Positions 8,321 to 24,114 of a stretch of DNA of 64,000 nt are shown here, one piece after another (the first letter of the stretch is position 1; every line of letters starts with the position of its first letter). This DNA comes from Myxococcales bacterium (GTDB lineage: Bacteria > Myxococcota_A > Polyangia > Nannocystales > Nannocystaceae), in the NCBI GenBank assembly GCA_020633295.1, contig JACKDW010000026.1, forward strand, positions 40,768 to 104,767, written 5' to 3'. The position numbers and the translations under genes are program-made. Under the pieces are notes generated by a model. That model made no database searches. It saw only the letters and a list, made by a program, of their open reading frames with translations, and had not been told where the DNA came from.

Positions 8321-8987
8321 GTGCCCGTCCAGCTGCTGGCGATCACGCCGCCCGCGGGCCCGGTCGATCCGGGGCTCGCGCGCGCCTGGCTGCGCGCCGG
8401 GGTCGCGCGGGAGGGCTTCGCGATCCTGCTCCGAGAGCCAGGATGTCCCCCGGACCAGCTACTCGCCGCCGGCGGTCGACTCGCGCCGCTGCGGCGCGTG
8501 CGCGGACGCGGGGCTGAGAGTGCTGCTCTCGTGTGACGGCCACGCGCTCGCGGCAGCCTGCGCCCTGCTCCCGCGCGCGCCCGCGCTGGCGGGTCTCCAG
8601 CTGCGCGGCGATCCGTCGGCGGACACGCTGCGCGCGGCTCGCTCGCTGCTCGGCCCGCAGTCGCTGCTCGGACGCTCGTGTCACGGCGCGCCGCGCCCGG
8701 CGGCCGAGCACGGCCTCGTCGACTACACCTGCTTCGCGCCGGTGTTCTCGCCAACCACGCGGCAAGCCGGCGTCGACAAGCGCGCGGCGGGGATCGAGGC
8801 GCTGCGGGCCTGGACGCGCGCGGACGGGGCGCACGTGCTCGCGCTCGGCGGCGTCACGCCGAGCACGGCGGCGGCCTGCGTCACCGCGGGCGCCCGCGGC
8901 CTCGCGGGGATCGGCGTGTTCTTTGGCGATCCGGGGCGAGTCGTGGAAGATGTGCACGCGCTGCGCGTCGCGCTCCCGCGCCCCTAA
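8321..8987 (+). pseudogene. thiE: Thiamine phosphate synthase/TenI-like protein, apparent single frameshift
   Basis: Two frames together make one ThiE/TenI barrel. The first (from GTG 8321) gives VQLLAITPP and about 55 family-like residues. The second picks up as ADAGLRVLLSCDGHAL and continues through VDYTCFAPVF and HVLALGGVTPSTAAACV to the end. The switch falls in a GC-rich run near 8480-8500 and needs one extra base there (or two missing), since the whole span is 3n+1 bases. The downstream part is well conserved with no stop, so the lesion is recent or a sequencing error. If real, coupling of thiazole and pyrimidine phosphates would need another ThiE in the genome. It could also be a TenI-type paralogue. 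Confidence 0.7.
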
Positions 8988-8990
8988 GCC

Positions 8991-9983
8991 ATGCTCGCAC
9001 GCCTGTTTCGCCGCCGCCCCTACCCGGATGACGAGGACTTCGGCGGTCTGCGTCGTCGTCGCGGCACGCTGTCCACGCGGCTCGCGTGGTCGGTGCTGGC
9101 GCTCGGCGGCCTGCTGATCTTGACGCGCGCGAGCCTGGCCACCGTGGTGCAGATCCACGGCGACGGCATGGCGCCGACGATCATCGACGGCGATCACGTC
9201 ATGCTCCTGCGCAGCACGTGGCGGCTGCAGCCTGGCGATCTCGTGATCTTCGCGCCGGACCGCCCGCCGCCGGTCAGCGACGAGCTCGTGATCCAGGTGG
9301 CCCACGAGCCGCCGCGGCCGGGCGAGACCGAGGGCGCGCCGCGCCACGCCGATCCCGACCGTCCGGCCGAGGAGGTGCTGCGCAACACCGCCGTCGTCGA
9401 CGTCGAGGATCTCGGCTTCAGCGAGGACAACTGGGACGCGGTGCAGGAGCGCAGCGGCGTCGATCCCGAGCCTGCGGGCGAGAGCGAAGCGCTGACACGG
9501 CAGCCGCTGCGAGTCGGTCGCGTGCTCGCGGTCCCCGGCGACACGGTGACCTTCAACGTCCCCAACGGCGCGCTGGGCCTCGCGGTGAACGGGCAGCCGG
9601 TCCGCCAGGAGCCCGCCGCGTCGATCCGCCTGCCCGACGCGGAGGGCGAGCGACCGAGCGTTCGCATCCACGCGACCGCGATCGAGCAGCTCGGCGAGTT
9701 TCGCTACCCCGTGCTGGTCGCGGCCGATCCCGCGCCGCCGCGCTGGACCGGCATGGGGCTCCCCGATGACGTCGGGCCGGTCGAGATGGAGGCGGAGGGC
9801 TACCTGATCCTCGCCGACAACCGTGACGAGGGCGCCTGCTGCGACTCGCGTCAGCTCGGCTGGGTCACCGCCGAGCAGATCCGCGGCGAGCTGATCTTGC
9901 GCCTCGGCCGGCGCAGCGCCGCGCAGCCCGAGCACCCGACGAAGGGCCCGCTCGAGCCGCCGGGCGCGCGCTGGCTCCCGTAG
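8991..9983 (+). CDS. Signal peptidase I homologue lacking the catalytic Ser and Lys
   Basis: 330 residues, one N-terminal membrane segment (about 30-50) and the S26 fold. Box B reads HGDGMAPTIIDGD where active enzymes have S-M-x-P-T; Gly59 replaces the nucleophile. Box D reads VGRVLAVPGD where active enzymes have K-R-V; Gly176 replaces the general-base lysine. Box E (LADNRDEGACCDSRQLGWV) is kept. The region between boxes B and D carries an acidic insertion of about 70 residues. The structural boxes are preserved, so it folds like a leader peptidase but should not cleave by the Ser/Lys mechanism. It may be a periplasmic binding or scaffold protein. It starts directly after the thiE-like frame. 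Confidence 0.85.
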   Translation: MLARLFRRRPYPDDEDFGGLRRRRGTLSTRLAWSVLALGGLLILTRASLATVVQIHGDGMAPTIIDGDHVMLLRSTWRLQPGDLVIFAPDRPPPVSDELVIQVAHEPPRPGETEGAPRHADPDRPAEEVLRNTAVVDVEDLGFSEDNWDAVQERSGVDPEPAGESEALTRQPLRVGRVLAVPGDTVTFNVPNGALGLAVNGQPVRQEPAASIRLPDAEGERPSVRIHATAIEQLGEFRYPVLVAADPAPPRWTGMGLPDDVGPVEMEAEGYLILADNRDEGACCDSRQLGWVTAEQIRGELILRLGRRSAAQPEHPTKGPLEPPGARWLP

Positions 9984-10570
9984 CACGCTGGCTCTTCGGA
10001 CATCCTCTCGCGCGGCCGCCCGGGCCGCGACCGCGCGGCGTTCGGGATCGCCCGCACCACGTACGCAGCCCCGCGACGCGCTGCAGTAACGGGCGCGAGA
10101 CGGGGCGACGTGGGTGGAATTGAAGAGCTTCTTCGTCGTGCTGTTGGGTCGAGGGCTCGCTTTCGTCGTGGGTCAGTGAGATGCCCGCGCGGGCGTCGTG
10201 CCAGGACGCCCGCGCGGCGCACGGTGTGGGATGTCGCAGATAGTGGCGACGAAAGGTGGAAGGCGGAGCGAGACCCCGAGCCGCGGGTTGGAGACGATGC
10301 GACTCGAGCCGAGTTGAAGAGACGTTGTGGAGACTCCGGCCGCCGCCTTCCGCTGGCTGACGCCCGACCGGCTACATTGAGGGAGTGACTTTCGACCAAA
10401 AAATGATCACGGTTTTTTGAAAATTTTCGTCGCGGCGCTGTCGCCCCCTCCGCAAACGGAGGACTGCGCGCGCGGGCCCGCGCGCTGACACGCGCTGTGT
10501 TGTACATATGCGGACCGTGTCGGGCGCCGCGCGCTCCGAGACGAGGCACTCCACCCCATCAGCGACTCCC
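9984..10570. other. Intergenic region with hairpin and AT-rich promoter candidate
   Basis: No convincing gene. A GC hairpin (GCGGCC, five-base loop, GGCCGC; 10012-10028) follows the signal-peptidase-like gene and could end its message. Further on, 10396-10440 is strikingly AT-rich for this genome, with AAAAAA and TTTTTT arms around TGATCACGG and then GAAAATTTTC. That is the likeliest promoter/UP-element area for the PLP enzyme gene that follows. A small open frame at 10110-10388 has no family resemblance and shadow-like composition. Confidence 0.5.
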
Positions 10571-12115
<1,545 letters not shown>

Positions 12116-12157
12116 GCCGCGGTCGTCCTCCGCTGCCCCTTGAGCGCGACGACGAGC

Positions 12158-13669
<1,512 letters not shown>

Positions 13670-13719
13670 AGTGGTAGCGTGGGCCTATTCGCGCGCCGCC
13701 CAGGCCCGACCCCGACACC

Positions 13720-16383
<2,664 letters not shown>

Positions 16384-16460
16384 CGCTCGAGACAGGCCCG
16401 CGTCCACGCCCGCTTCATCGAGCCGCTCGCTTCGCACTGACCCCGCGCACGGAGGCGCCC

Positions 16461-17705
16461 GTGACAGACCCCCACCACCGCATCCTGCTCGGCCCCGACC
16501 GCGAGGGCGCCCGGTACCTGATCGAGGGCGCGCTCGCGCGGCGCGTCGAGGCGCTGAGCGAGCTCGAGGCCGTCGAGCTCGCGCGCCTGGACTGCGACGG
16601 CGCGCGCGTCGAGCCGGCGCGGATCAACGCGCACACGCACATCTACAGCGGCCTGGCGCCCCTCGACATGCCGCCCCCGGAGCCGAGCCCCGAGAACTTC
16701 GTGCAGATCCTCGAGCGGGTCTGGTGGCGACTCGATCGCGCGCTCGACGAGCGCTCGCTGCGGGCCGCGGCGCGCCTGTACGTGGCCGAGGCGCTGCTCG
16801 CCGGGACGACGGTGCTGATCGATCACCACGAGTCGCCGCGCTTCATCGCCGGCTCGCTCGACGTCCTCGCGGACGCCTGTCGCGAGCTCGGCGCGCGCGC
16901 GCTGCTCTGCTACGGCGCGAGCGAGCGCAACGACGGGCGCGCGGAGGCCCAGGCCGGCCTGCGGGAGTGCGCGCGCTTCATCCAGTCGCTCGACGCCGGG
17001 GAGCCGCTGCTGCGGGGGGCCGTCGCGCTGCACGCCTCGTTCACGGTCTCCGACGCGACCGTCCGCGAGGCCGGCGCGCTCGCGCGCGAGCTCGGCTCCG
17101 TCATGCACGTGCACCTCGCCGAGGACGTCGCCGATGTCGAGGACGCGCGCGCGCGCGGCTACGCCGGCCCGCTCGAGCGCCTGCTCGAGCTCGACGCGCT
17201 GCCGCGCGGCTCGATCCTCGCCCACGGCGTGCACCTCGACGCCGCGCAGGTCCGCCGGGCCGAGGCCGCCGGCCTGTGGCTCGTGCAGAACCCGCGCTCG
17301 AACCGCGGCAACCGCGTGGGCTACCCGGCGCACCTGCGGCAGAGCGCCCACGTCGCGCTCGGCACCGACGGCTACCCCGCGGACATGACCGTCGAGGCAG
17401 CTGCTCTGCGCGCCGAGGCCCGCGACCGCGACGATCCTGAGCCCGCCGTGTCCGAGCGAATCACCGGCGGCGCGCGGCTCGCGAGCGAGCTGTGGTCGCT
17501 CCCCCTCGGCGCGCTCCCGGACGCCGCGCGGCCGGAGGTCGCCGCCGACCTGCGCGTGCTCGACGACCGCGGCGTCCGGCACGTCATCGCGGCGGGGCGC
17601 GTGGTGGTCCGCGACCACGCGCTGCAGACCGCCGATCTGTCGGAGATCCGGCGCGCGGCCGCCGAGGCGGCGCCGCGCCTGTGGTCGCGGATGATGACGC
17701 TGTAG
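16461..17705 (+). CDS. SsnA-like aminohydrolase (amidohydrolase superfamily)
   Basis: 414 residues from a GTG preceded at five bases by a clean GGAGG, which fixes the start although the same frame is open far upstream inside xdhD. Metal ligands are visible: His58 and His60 in NAHTHIYSGL, a histidine in MHVHLAED, another in ILAHGVHL, and Asp303 in LGTDGYPADM. The segments ILERVWWRLDRAL and LIDHHESPRFIAGSLDVL are characteristic of the SsnA family, which is linked genetically to XdhD and to purine deamination. The likely job is hydrolytic deamination of a purine-like product made or consumed by the neighbouring hydroxylase. A 77-base gap separates the two. Confidence 0.85.
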   Translation: MTDPHHRILLGPDREGARYLIEGALARRVEALSELEAVELARLDCDGARVEPARINAHTHIYSGLAPLDMPPPEPSPENFVQILERVWWRLDRALDERSLRAAARLYVAEALLAGTTVLIDHHESPRFIAGSLDVLADACRELGARALLCYGASERNDGRAEAQAGLRECARFIQSLDAGEPLLRGAVALHASFTVSDATVREAGALARELGSVMHVHLAEDVADVEDARARGYAGPLERLLELDALPRGSILAHGVHLDAAQVRRAEAAGLWLVQNPRSNRGNRVGYPAHLRQSAHVALGTDGYPADMTVEAAALRAEARDRDDPEPAVSERITGGARLASELWSLPLGALPDAARPEVAADLRVLDDRGVRHVIAAGRVVVRDHALQTADLSEIRRAAAEAAPRLWSRMMTL

Positions 17706-17824
17706 CGAGCTGTGCTGAGCGCTCCCACGGCCCGGGCGCGCGCGACGAGCTCGTGCGTCCGGGCACGGTCGCCGCGTCGACGGCCACCGCGGCCGAGTTG
17801 CGATTCCCGAGGTAGAGTTTCAGG

Positions 17825-19684
17825 ATGATGCGCGGCGCGAGCGAGCACGCGCGGCCCCCCGGGCCCGGGCGCTCGCGGCGGGGATGGGCCCGCGGGGCGA
17901 TACTCTTGGCCGTAGGTGCAGGTCTCGCGCCGGCGGCCTGCGGGCCCGCGGCGGAGCCCGGGCTGCGGCCGCGCGCGCACGTGCAGTTCGACCAAGGCGC
18001 GCACCTCGGCGAGCTGCTCGTTCAGGGCGACTTCCTCTACGTCGCCAACAGCAACGACGCGCTCGCGACCCTCCGGCTGCACGACGCGGTCGGGCTCACG
18101 GTCACGCAGCGCGAGCCGGCGACCTTCTTCGCGCGCTGCACCACGCTCGCCGCCCACGCGCCCTCGCGCACGATCTACTGCGGCGCCGACGAGGGGGAGC
18201 TGCTCGCGTACTCGGTCGAGGACCCGGCGCGCCCGGCCCTGCGCAAGCCGATCACCGCCGAGCAGCTGCCCGTCCGCGATCTCCACGTCGACGGCGACAC
18301 GCTGCTGCTCGCGCGCTTCGAGGACGGCCTGTGGCAGGCGCCGATCGAGCCTGACGGGGACATCGACGAGGACGCCATGCGCCCGACGCCGCTGGCCGCG
18401 AACGTGCACCACGTCGACGGCGCGGGCCCGACGCTCGCCGCGCTCGCGCTCGAGCGCGGCCTCGTCCCGCTCATCCACGACGCCGTCGCGCGCAGCGAGC
18501 TGACCGTCGGGCCGGCGCTCGCGCTCGACGGCCCGCTCATCAACCTGCGCGTGCGCGGCTCCATGGCCCTCGTCGCGCTCGGCTCGGCCGGCGCCTCGAT
18601 CGCCGAGCTGCGACCGGGGGGCGCCCCGATCGAGCGCGCCCGCCTGCGCCCCCCGGGCGTGGTCACGTCCGTCGACCTGCGAGGCGACCGCGCCGCGGTG
18701 ATCACCCTGTCCGGCGTGTATCTGTACGATCTGCGCGCGCTCGACCTGTCCACAGGGACCGGTGAGGCGCGGCTCGCCGGCTTCGTGAACACCGGCGAGC
18801 GGAACACCGGTCGCCCGGGCGCCGCGCTCGACGGTCAATTCGTCGGCGACGCGCTCGTCGTCGTCGACTGGTACCGCGTCAACCTCCTCGACACCGAGCT
18901 CGACGGCGTCGCGCTCGAGCTCGAGCACCCCGGCGGGGTGTACTACCGCCAGGGCGACGCGCTCTCGATCCCGCTGCGCAACCCGGGCGACGCGACGCTC
19001 GAGGTCCGCGCGCTCCAGGACGTCCACGAGCTCGGGCGCGCGCGCCTGGAGCCGAGCGCGCCCGACGAGCCGCCGAGCCAGGAGCGCCTCGAGCTCGCGG
19101 CGCTGCCGTCGCCGACGCTCGAGCGCGTGACCCTCGAGATCTCGACGGTCGACGAATTCGGGCTCTCGCACGACGTGGGCGAGCAGCTGCTGGTCCCGGC
19201 GCGCGCCGGCGCCGGCGATCCTCCCGCCGCCGGCGACCCGCTGCCGCGCTTCGCCTACGCCGACGGCGCGGGGCAGCTCCAGCTCGCGCCGCTCGACGGC
19301 ACGCCCACGCGGATCATGTTCCACGCGACCGACTGCGCGGCGATGTGGCCGGTGCTCCAGGACCTCGCCTGGCTCGCGCGGCGCCCGGATCCGCCGTTCA
19401 CGCCGCTGCTGGTCAGCGCGCCGAACCTCGACCGGATCGGCTTCGCCCGCCGCTGGGGGCTCGAGGGCGTACGCCACGGTCACCACGACGACCCGTCGAC
19501 GCCGGCCAGCGTGCGCGAGCACAACGCGGTGTTCGGCGCGCAGCTGTACGAGGACGGCTTCATGAACACGCGCCTCCCCTACGGCAACCTCCACCCGACC
19601 GAGTACGTCACGGACGAGCAGGGGGTCATCATCCACGTGTCCCGGGAGTACCGCGGCGCCCACGAGTTTCACGACGGGCCGTGA
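17825..19684 (+). CDS. Lipoprotein with beta-propeller-like repeats and thioredoxin-like C-terminal domain
   Basis: 619 residues. The hydrophobic start ends in APAAC, placing the lipid anchor at Cys39. Residues about 50-390 contain repeated 'LVQGDFLYVANSNDAL' / 'LHVDGDTLLLARFEDGL' units that resemble LVIVD-type beta-propeller repeats of myxobacterial surface proteins. The last 140 residues (FHATDCAAMWPVLQDLAWL... VTDEQGVIIHV) look like a thioredoxin/AhpC fold with one cysteine instead of CxxC, so redox activity is doubtful. Probably exported and attached to a membrane. No function is assigned. Confidence 0.7.
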   Translation: MMRGASEHARPPGPGRSRRGWARGAILLAVGAGLAPAACGPAAEPGLRPRAHVQFDQGAHLGELLVQGDFLYVANSNDALATLRLHDAVGLTVTQREPATFFARCTTLAAHAPSRTIYCGADEGELLAYSVEDPARPALRKPITAEQLPVRDLHVDGDTLLLARFEDGLWQAPIEPDGDIDEDAMRPTPLAANVHHVDGAGPTLAALALERGLVPLIHDAVARSELTVGPALALDGPLINLRVRGSMALVALGSAGASIAELRPGGAPIERARLRPPGVVTSVDLRGDRAAVITLSGVYLYDLRALDLSTGTGEARLAGFVNTGERNTGRPGAALDGQFVGDALVVVDWYRVNLLDTELDGVALELEHPGGVYYRQGDALSIPLRNPGDATLEVRALQDVHELGRARLEPSAPDEPPSQERLELAALPSPTLERVTLEISTVDEFGLSHDVGEQLLVPARAGAGDPPAAGDPLPRFAYADGAGQLQLAPLDGTPTRIMFHATDCAAMWPVLQDLAWLARRPDPPFTPLLVSAPNLDRIGFARRWGLEGVRHGHHDDPSTPASVREHNAVFGAQLYEDGFMNTRLPYGNLHPTEYVTDEQGVIIHVSREYRGAHEFHDGP

Positions 19685-19771
19685 CGAGGCGCGTCGACGC
19701 CAGCGTCCAGCGCCGCCGGCGCGCGCTTGTCGCGGGCCCGGCGGCCCGCGAACTCGTGTACACCGCCGCGC

Positions 19772-20203
19772 GTGGACCCCAGGATCACGCTCATCACCCT
19801 CGGCGTCGACGACCTCCCCCGCGCGATCCGCTTCTACCGCGACGGCCTCGGTTTTCCGACCGACGCGGGTGACGACGCCAACATCGCGTTCTTCATGACC
19901 GGCGGCGTCCGGCTCGCGCTCTATCCGCGCGCGCGCCTCGCCGAGGACATCCAAGAAGGGCTCGCGCTCGCCGGACCTGGCTTTGGGGGCATCACGCTGG
20001 CCCACAACGTCGCCCGCCGCGCGCAGGTCGACGAGGCGCTCGCGCTCGCGACCGCGGCCGGCGCGACGCTGCTCAAGCCGGCCCAGGACACCTTCTGGGG
20101 CGGCTACAGCGGCTACTTCGCCGATCCGGACGGCTACGCGTGGGAGGTCGCCTGGGGCCCGATGTTCGCCTTCGACGAGCGCGACCAGCTGATCTTCGCC
20201 TGA
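19772..20203 (+). CDS. VOC-family (glyoxalase/bleomycin-resistance fold) protein
   Basis: 143 residues from GTG (VDPRITLITLGVDDLPRA). It shows the paired beta-alpha-beta-beta-beta modules of the vicinal oxygen chelate fold: LGVDDLPRAIRFYRDGLGF at the start and YFADPDGYAWEVAWGP at the end, the latter with the conserved metal-binding glutamate. Proteins of this type are glyoxalase I, dioxygenases or antibiotic-binding proteins; the substrate is not evident. Its last codons lie inside an 11-bp tandem repeat that continues past the stop. Confidence 0.85.
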   Translation: MDPRITLITLGVDDLPRAIRFYRDGLGFPTDAGDDANIAFFMTGGVRLALYPRARLAEDIQEGLALAGPGFGGITLAHNVARRAQVDEALALATAAGATLLKPAQDTFWGGYSGYFADPDGYAWEVAWGPMFAFDERDQLIFA

Positions 20204-20245
20204 TCTTCGCCTGATCTTCGCCTGATCTTCGCCTGATCTTCGCCT
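20190..20245. repeat. 11-bp tandem repeat overlapping a stop codon
   Basis: Five copies of CTGATCTTCGC. The first contains the end of the VOC gene (LIFA then stop). Each unit brings a TGA in one frame, so extra copies change nothing in the protein. The unit is not a multiple of three and has presumably grown by slippage from the gene's own 3' end. Confidence 0.9.
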
Positions 20246-20381
20246 GTTCGTCGCCCATCGCGGCGCGCGACGACGACGGCGCGCGGCGACGATTCCTGTC
20301 TCTAGTACCATGTAGTTCCGGCGCGGAGAACCTGCCCGAAAAGACGATCGAGCCGGTCCGCGACGCGCTACCGTCGCTGGC

Positions 20382-21578
<1,197 letters not shown>

Positions 21579-21600
21579 ACAGCCGCAGCCCGCAGCGAAG

Positions 21601-21627
21601 GTCCGCGCCGCGCCGCGCCGCGCCGCG
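21601..21627. terminator. GC hairpin between convergent genes, possible terminator
   Basis: GTCCGCGC and GCGCGGAC can pair across an interior of CCGCG repeats. It sits after the fibrinogen-like lipoprotein and before the end of the convergent hydrolase. There is no T tract, so intrinsic termination is uncertain. Confidence 0.4.
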
Positions 21628-21698
21628 CGGACGCTCGCCGACCGCCAGCACGTGCGCGGCGGCGTCGTAGCTCCGCGCACGCCGCGAGCCCGCGAGGG

Positions 21699-21804
21699 CC
21701 GAGGTCACGCGCGGCGCTCGAGCCGTTCCCGTCGAGGGGCCCGCCGGCGGCGAGGCCCGAGGTCACGCGCGGCGCTCGAGCCGTTCCCGTCGAGGGGCCC
21801 GCCG
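21699..21804. repeat. 58-bp tandem direct repeat (48 bp identical) at a gene 3' end
   Basis: Bases 21699-21746 are repeated exactly at 21757-21804. The repeat contains GGTCACGCGCGGCGCTCGAG. This resembles the adjacent 3' end of the leftward hydrolase gene (GGTCACGTCGCGTCGTCGAG, where TCA is its stop on the minus strand), as if decayed copies of the gene end lie downstream of it. Confidence 0.85.
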
Positions 21805-21822
21805 ACGGCGCGGCGCGAGCGG

Positions 21823-23019
21823 TCACGTCGCGTCGTCGAGCCACGCGCGCACGCGCTCGTACACACCTGCGTCAGAGAGCAGGTCGAGATGACCGACGCC
21901 CGCCGCCGTCCAGGCGCGCGCGTCGGGGATCCGCAGGTCGTGCTCGGGGTCCTGGCCGCGGCCGAGCGCGCTGTCGACGGGCACGAGACCGTCGCCGACG
22001 AGCGCGCCGAGCCGCCCGCTCGCCACCTCGCCCGCGATCGCGAAGCACGCGACGTCGCGCGGCAGCGCGACGGGGGTCCGCGGCGCGCGTCCGGGCTCGA
22101 AGCGATCGCGGCCCCGCCAATCGGCCTCGACCACGGCGCCGTGCCGCAGGTCCGTTATACCCGCGCTCCGCAGCGCGCCGAGCCGCGCGAGCGGGGCGCT
22201 GTACCGGCTGATCCCGAGCGCCGCGTGCACCCAGCTCCCGCCGCGCTCGAGCGGCGCGCCGTGGTGGGGTGTCCCGAGGAACACCATCGACGTGAGCGCG
22301 CGTCGCCAGGGCCGCGACGCCGCGTCCGCGGCCTGGCAGGCGCTGCGCGCGACGAGGCCGCCCATGCTGTGCGCGACGATCGTCAGCTCGACGTCCGACG
22401 CGGGCCAGGCCGCCACGAGCGCGTCGAGCAGCTCCGCGAGCGCCTCGCCGTTCGCGGAGATGTGCCGCCCGGTGTTGTAGAGCAGGTACACCGGCGTGTA
22501 GCCCAGGTCGCGCGCGAGCGCCTCGCCGTGATCGTGCCCGCGACGACGCCACCCGTGGTCGCTCATCGTCAGGCCGTGCACCAAGACCAGCAGCTTGCGG
22601 CCCGCGCCTGGGAGCGACCGCGACAGCGCGCGCGAGTCGAGCTCGAGCGCGGCGCCGCCGTGACGCGCGCGCATCGTGATCGCGAGCGGGTTCTCGGTCG
22701 CCTCGAGGTAGTCGCCGAGCACGCCGTTGAGCGCCGACAGCAACGCGTCGCGCGCGGGCCCAGGGACATCGTCGCCGAGCGCCGGCGCGAGCTGCTGCAG
22801 CGCGAGGTCGAGGCCGGCCCCGACCGCGCCGGTCACCCCGCGGATCGACCCGTAGACGGCGCGCGACACGAGGCGACGCGGTCCCTGCAGCGGCCACGAG
22901 CCGTCGGCGATGGCGCGGTGCATGTCCTCGACGATCGTCGTCACCGCCTTCGTCGCCTCGACCGCGAGCGCGGTGGCCCCGCGCAGGTCCGCCACGCGCT
23001 CGCGTAGGTCCGTCGTCAT
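21823..23019 (-). CDS. Alpha/beta hydrolase, PGAP1/lipase-like
   Basis: 398 residues. The N-terminal 140 residues are helical with no signal peptide. The hydrolase core begins at LLVLVHGLTMSDHGW (oxyanion region), with the nucleophile elbow AHSMGG at Ser218 and FLGTPHHGAPLERGG, a motif of PGAP1-like lipases and bacterial triacylglycerol lipases. The catalytic Asp is likely in GDGLVPVDSALG and the His in GVGHLDLLSD. It probably hydrolyses an ester or lipid in the cytoplasm or at the membrane. A diverged tandem repeat lies directly downstream of its stop. Confidence 0.8.
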   Translation of the reverse strand: MTTDLRERVADLRGATALAVEATKAVTTIVEDMHRAIADGSWPLQGPRRLVSRAVYGSIRGVTGAVGAGLDLALQQLAPALGDDVPGPARDALLSALNGVLGDYLEATENPLAITMRARHGGAALELDSRALSRSLPGAGRKLLVLVHGLTMSDHGWRRRGHDHGEALARDLGYTPVYLLYNTGRHISANGEALAELLDALVAAWPASDVELTIVAHSMGGLVARSACQAADAASRPWRRALTSMVFLGTPHHGAPLERGGSWVHAALGISRYSAPLARLGALRSAGITDLRHGAVVEADWRGRDRFEPGRAPRTPVALPRDVACFAIAGEVASGRLGALVGDGLVPVDSALGRGQDPEHDLRIPDARAWTAAGVGHLDLLSDAGVYERVRAWLDDAT

Positions 23020-23045
23020 ACGACCTGGCGCTGGCTCGCGGCCCG

Positions 23046-23870
23046 CTACCGCGCGACGATCGTCACGCCCATGTGCTCGCGCAGCACATCAAGCGCCTCG
23101 CGCACCGGGCAGCGGTCGAGCAGCATGAGCTCCTGGACCGTGTTCTCGAGGTCCTCGACGGTCAGCGCGGGCTCCGTCGTCGTGACGTTGTGGTTCGTCG
23201 TGATGACGTTGCGCCCGTGGACCTCGAGCACGCGGCTGTCGAAGAAGCGCGTGATCCGGAGGTCCTGCAGGAACTCCGAGTCCTTGCTGAACAGGGCCTC
23301 GACCGCCGGCTCGAACACCTCGACGTCGACGGGCTCGTCCTTGAAGCTGTACGCGCGGATCTTCTTGCCGTTCTGCAGCGTGGCGAGCTCGTAGGTGCCC
23401 TTGACCACCGGGTGGCGGCTGAGCTCGAACTCGTACTGGCCGTGGCTGATGCGGTGCGGCTCGTCGCGATCGAGCGCGAGCGGCTCGTACAGCGGCGCGC
23501 CGTAGGCCACGTCGACGACGTAGCGCACGCCCTCGTGCGTGACGCGCAGGATCGGGTGGGCGTGATCCGTGTTGCCGAAGCGCGTCGAGAGCAGCTCGAC
23601 CTCGTAGTCGAGGAAGCGCAGCAGCGACGCGAAGTGCAGGTTCGGCGCGAAGTAGGCCCCGCCGAGGCTGCGCTCGCGAATACCCTTGAGGAAGGTCTCG
23701 ATCGACGGGACCGCCGGCGCGTCGCCTGCGGCGACCGCGAGCAGCCCGGAGATATTCTCGAACGGGACCTTGATCAGGTGGCTGCGCACCAAGCCGTGCA
23801 GCCCGGGATCGCCGACCCAGCCGAGCAGGCTGAGATACCGTCGATACACCTTGTCAGAGGACATGTTCAT
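23046..23870 (-). CDS. Arylamine N-acetyltransferase-like protein without the catalytic cysteine
   Basis: 274 residues from MNMSSDKVYRRYL (a TTG further upstream is possible but unlikely). The NAT fold is visible: VPFENIS near the N terminus, then SLGGAYFAPNLHF, where active NATs have RGGxCxExN. The position of the nucleophile is Tyr, not Cys. The histidine (DHAHPILRV) and aspartate (VVDVAYG) of the triad are kept. It therefore keeps the fold and part of the active site but cannot run the acetyl-Cys ping-pong mechanism. It may bind acyl groups, or be a transferase with a different nucleophile. It lies 26 bases downstream of nothing related; both neighbours are monocistronic in appearance. Confidence 0.7.
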   Translation of the reverse strand: MNMSSDKVYRRYLSLLGWVGDPGLHGLVRSHLIKVPFENISGLLAVAAGDAPAVPSIETFLKGIRERSLGGAYFAPNLHFASLLRFLDYEVELLSTRFGNTDHAHPILRVTHEGVRYVVDVAYGAPLYEPLALDRDEPHRISHGQYEFELSRHPVVKGTYELATLQNGKKIRAYSFKDEPVDVEVFEPAVEALFSKDSEFLQDLRITRFFDSRVLEVHGRNVITTNHNVTTTEPALTVEDLENTVQELMLLDRCPVREALDVLREHMGVTIVAR

Positions 23871-24114
23871 ACGTTTGGCGGTGAGAGATGGTAGCAATCA
23901 CCCTACGGTCACACGACCCAACGGTCCAGCAGATTCCGGCCGCACGGCCGCCTCGCGCACGCGCCGCGACTTGATCCGTCTCATACCGAGAGCGCATTCG
24001 CCCCCTCATGTCAATCGGGGCCTGCGATCGCAGGTCTCGATCGCGAGCGCGTGACCGGCTGTGCACACTCGCGCGCGGTCGCGGCTCGGGATCGTGCTAC
24101 TCCAGTCCGCGCCC

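Noticed and set aside
10110..10388. A 92-codon open frame between the signal-peptidase-like gene and the PLP enzyme
   Set aside because: Arg-rich, no family match, no ribosome-binding site, and it covers a region that looks regulatory.
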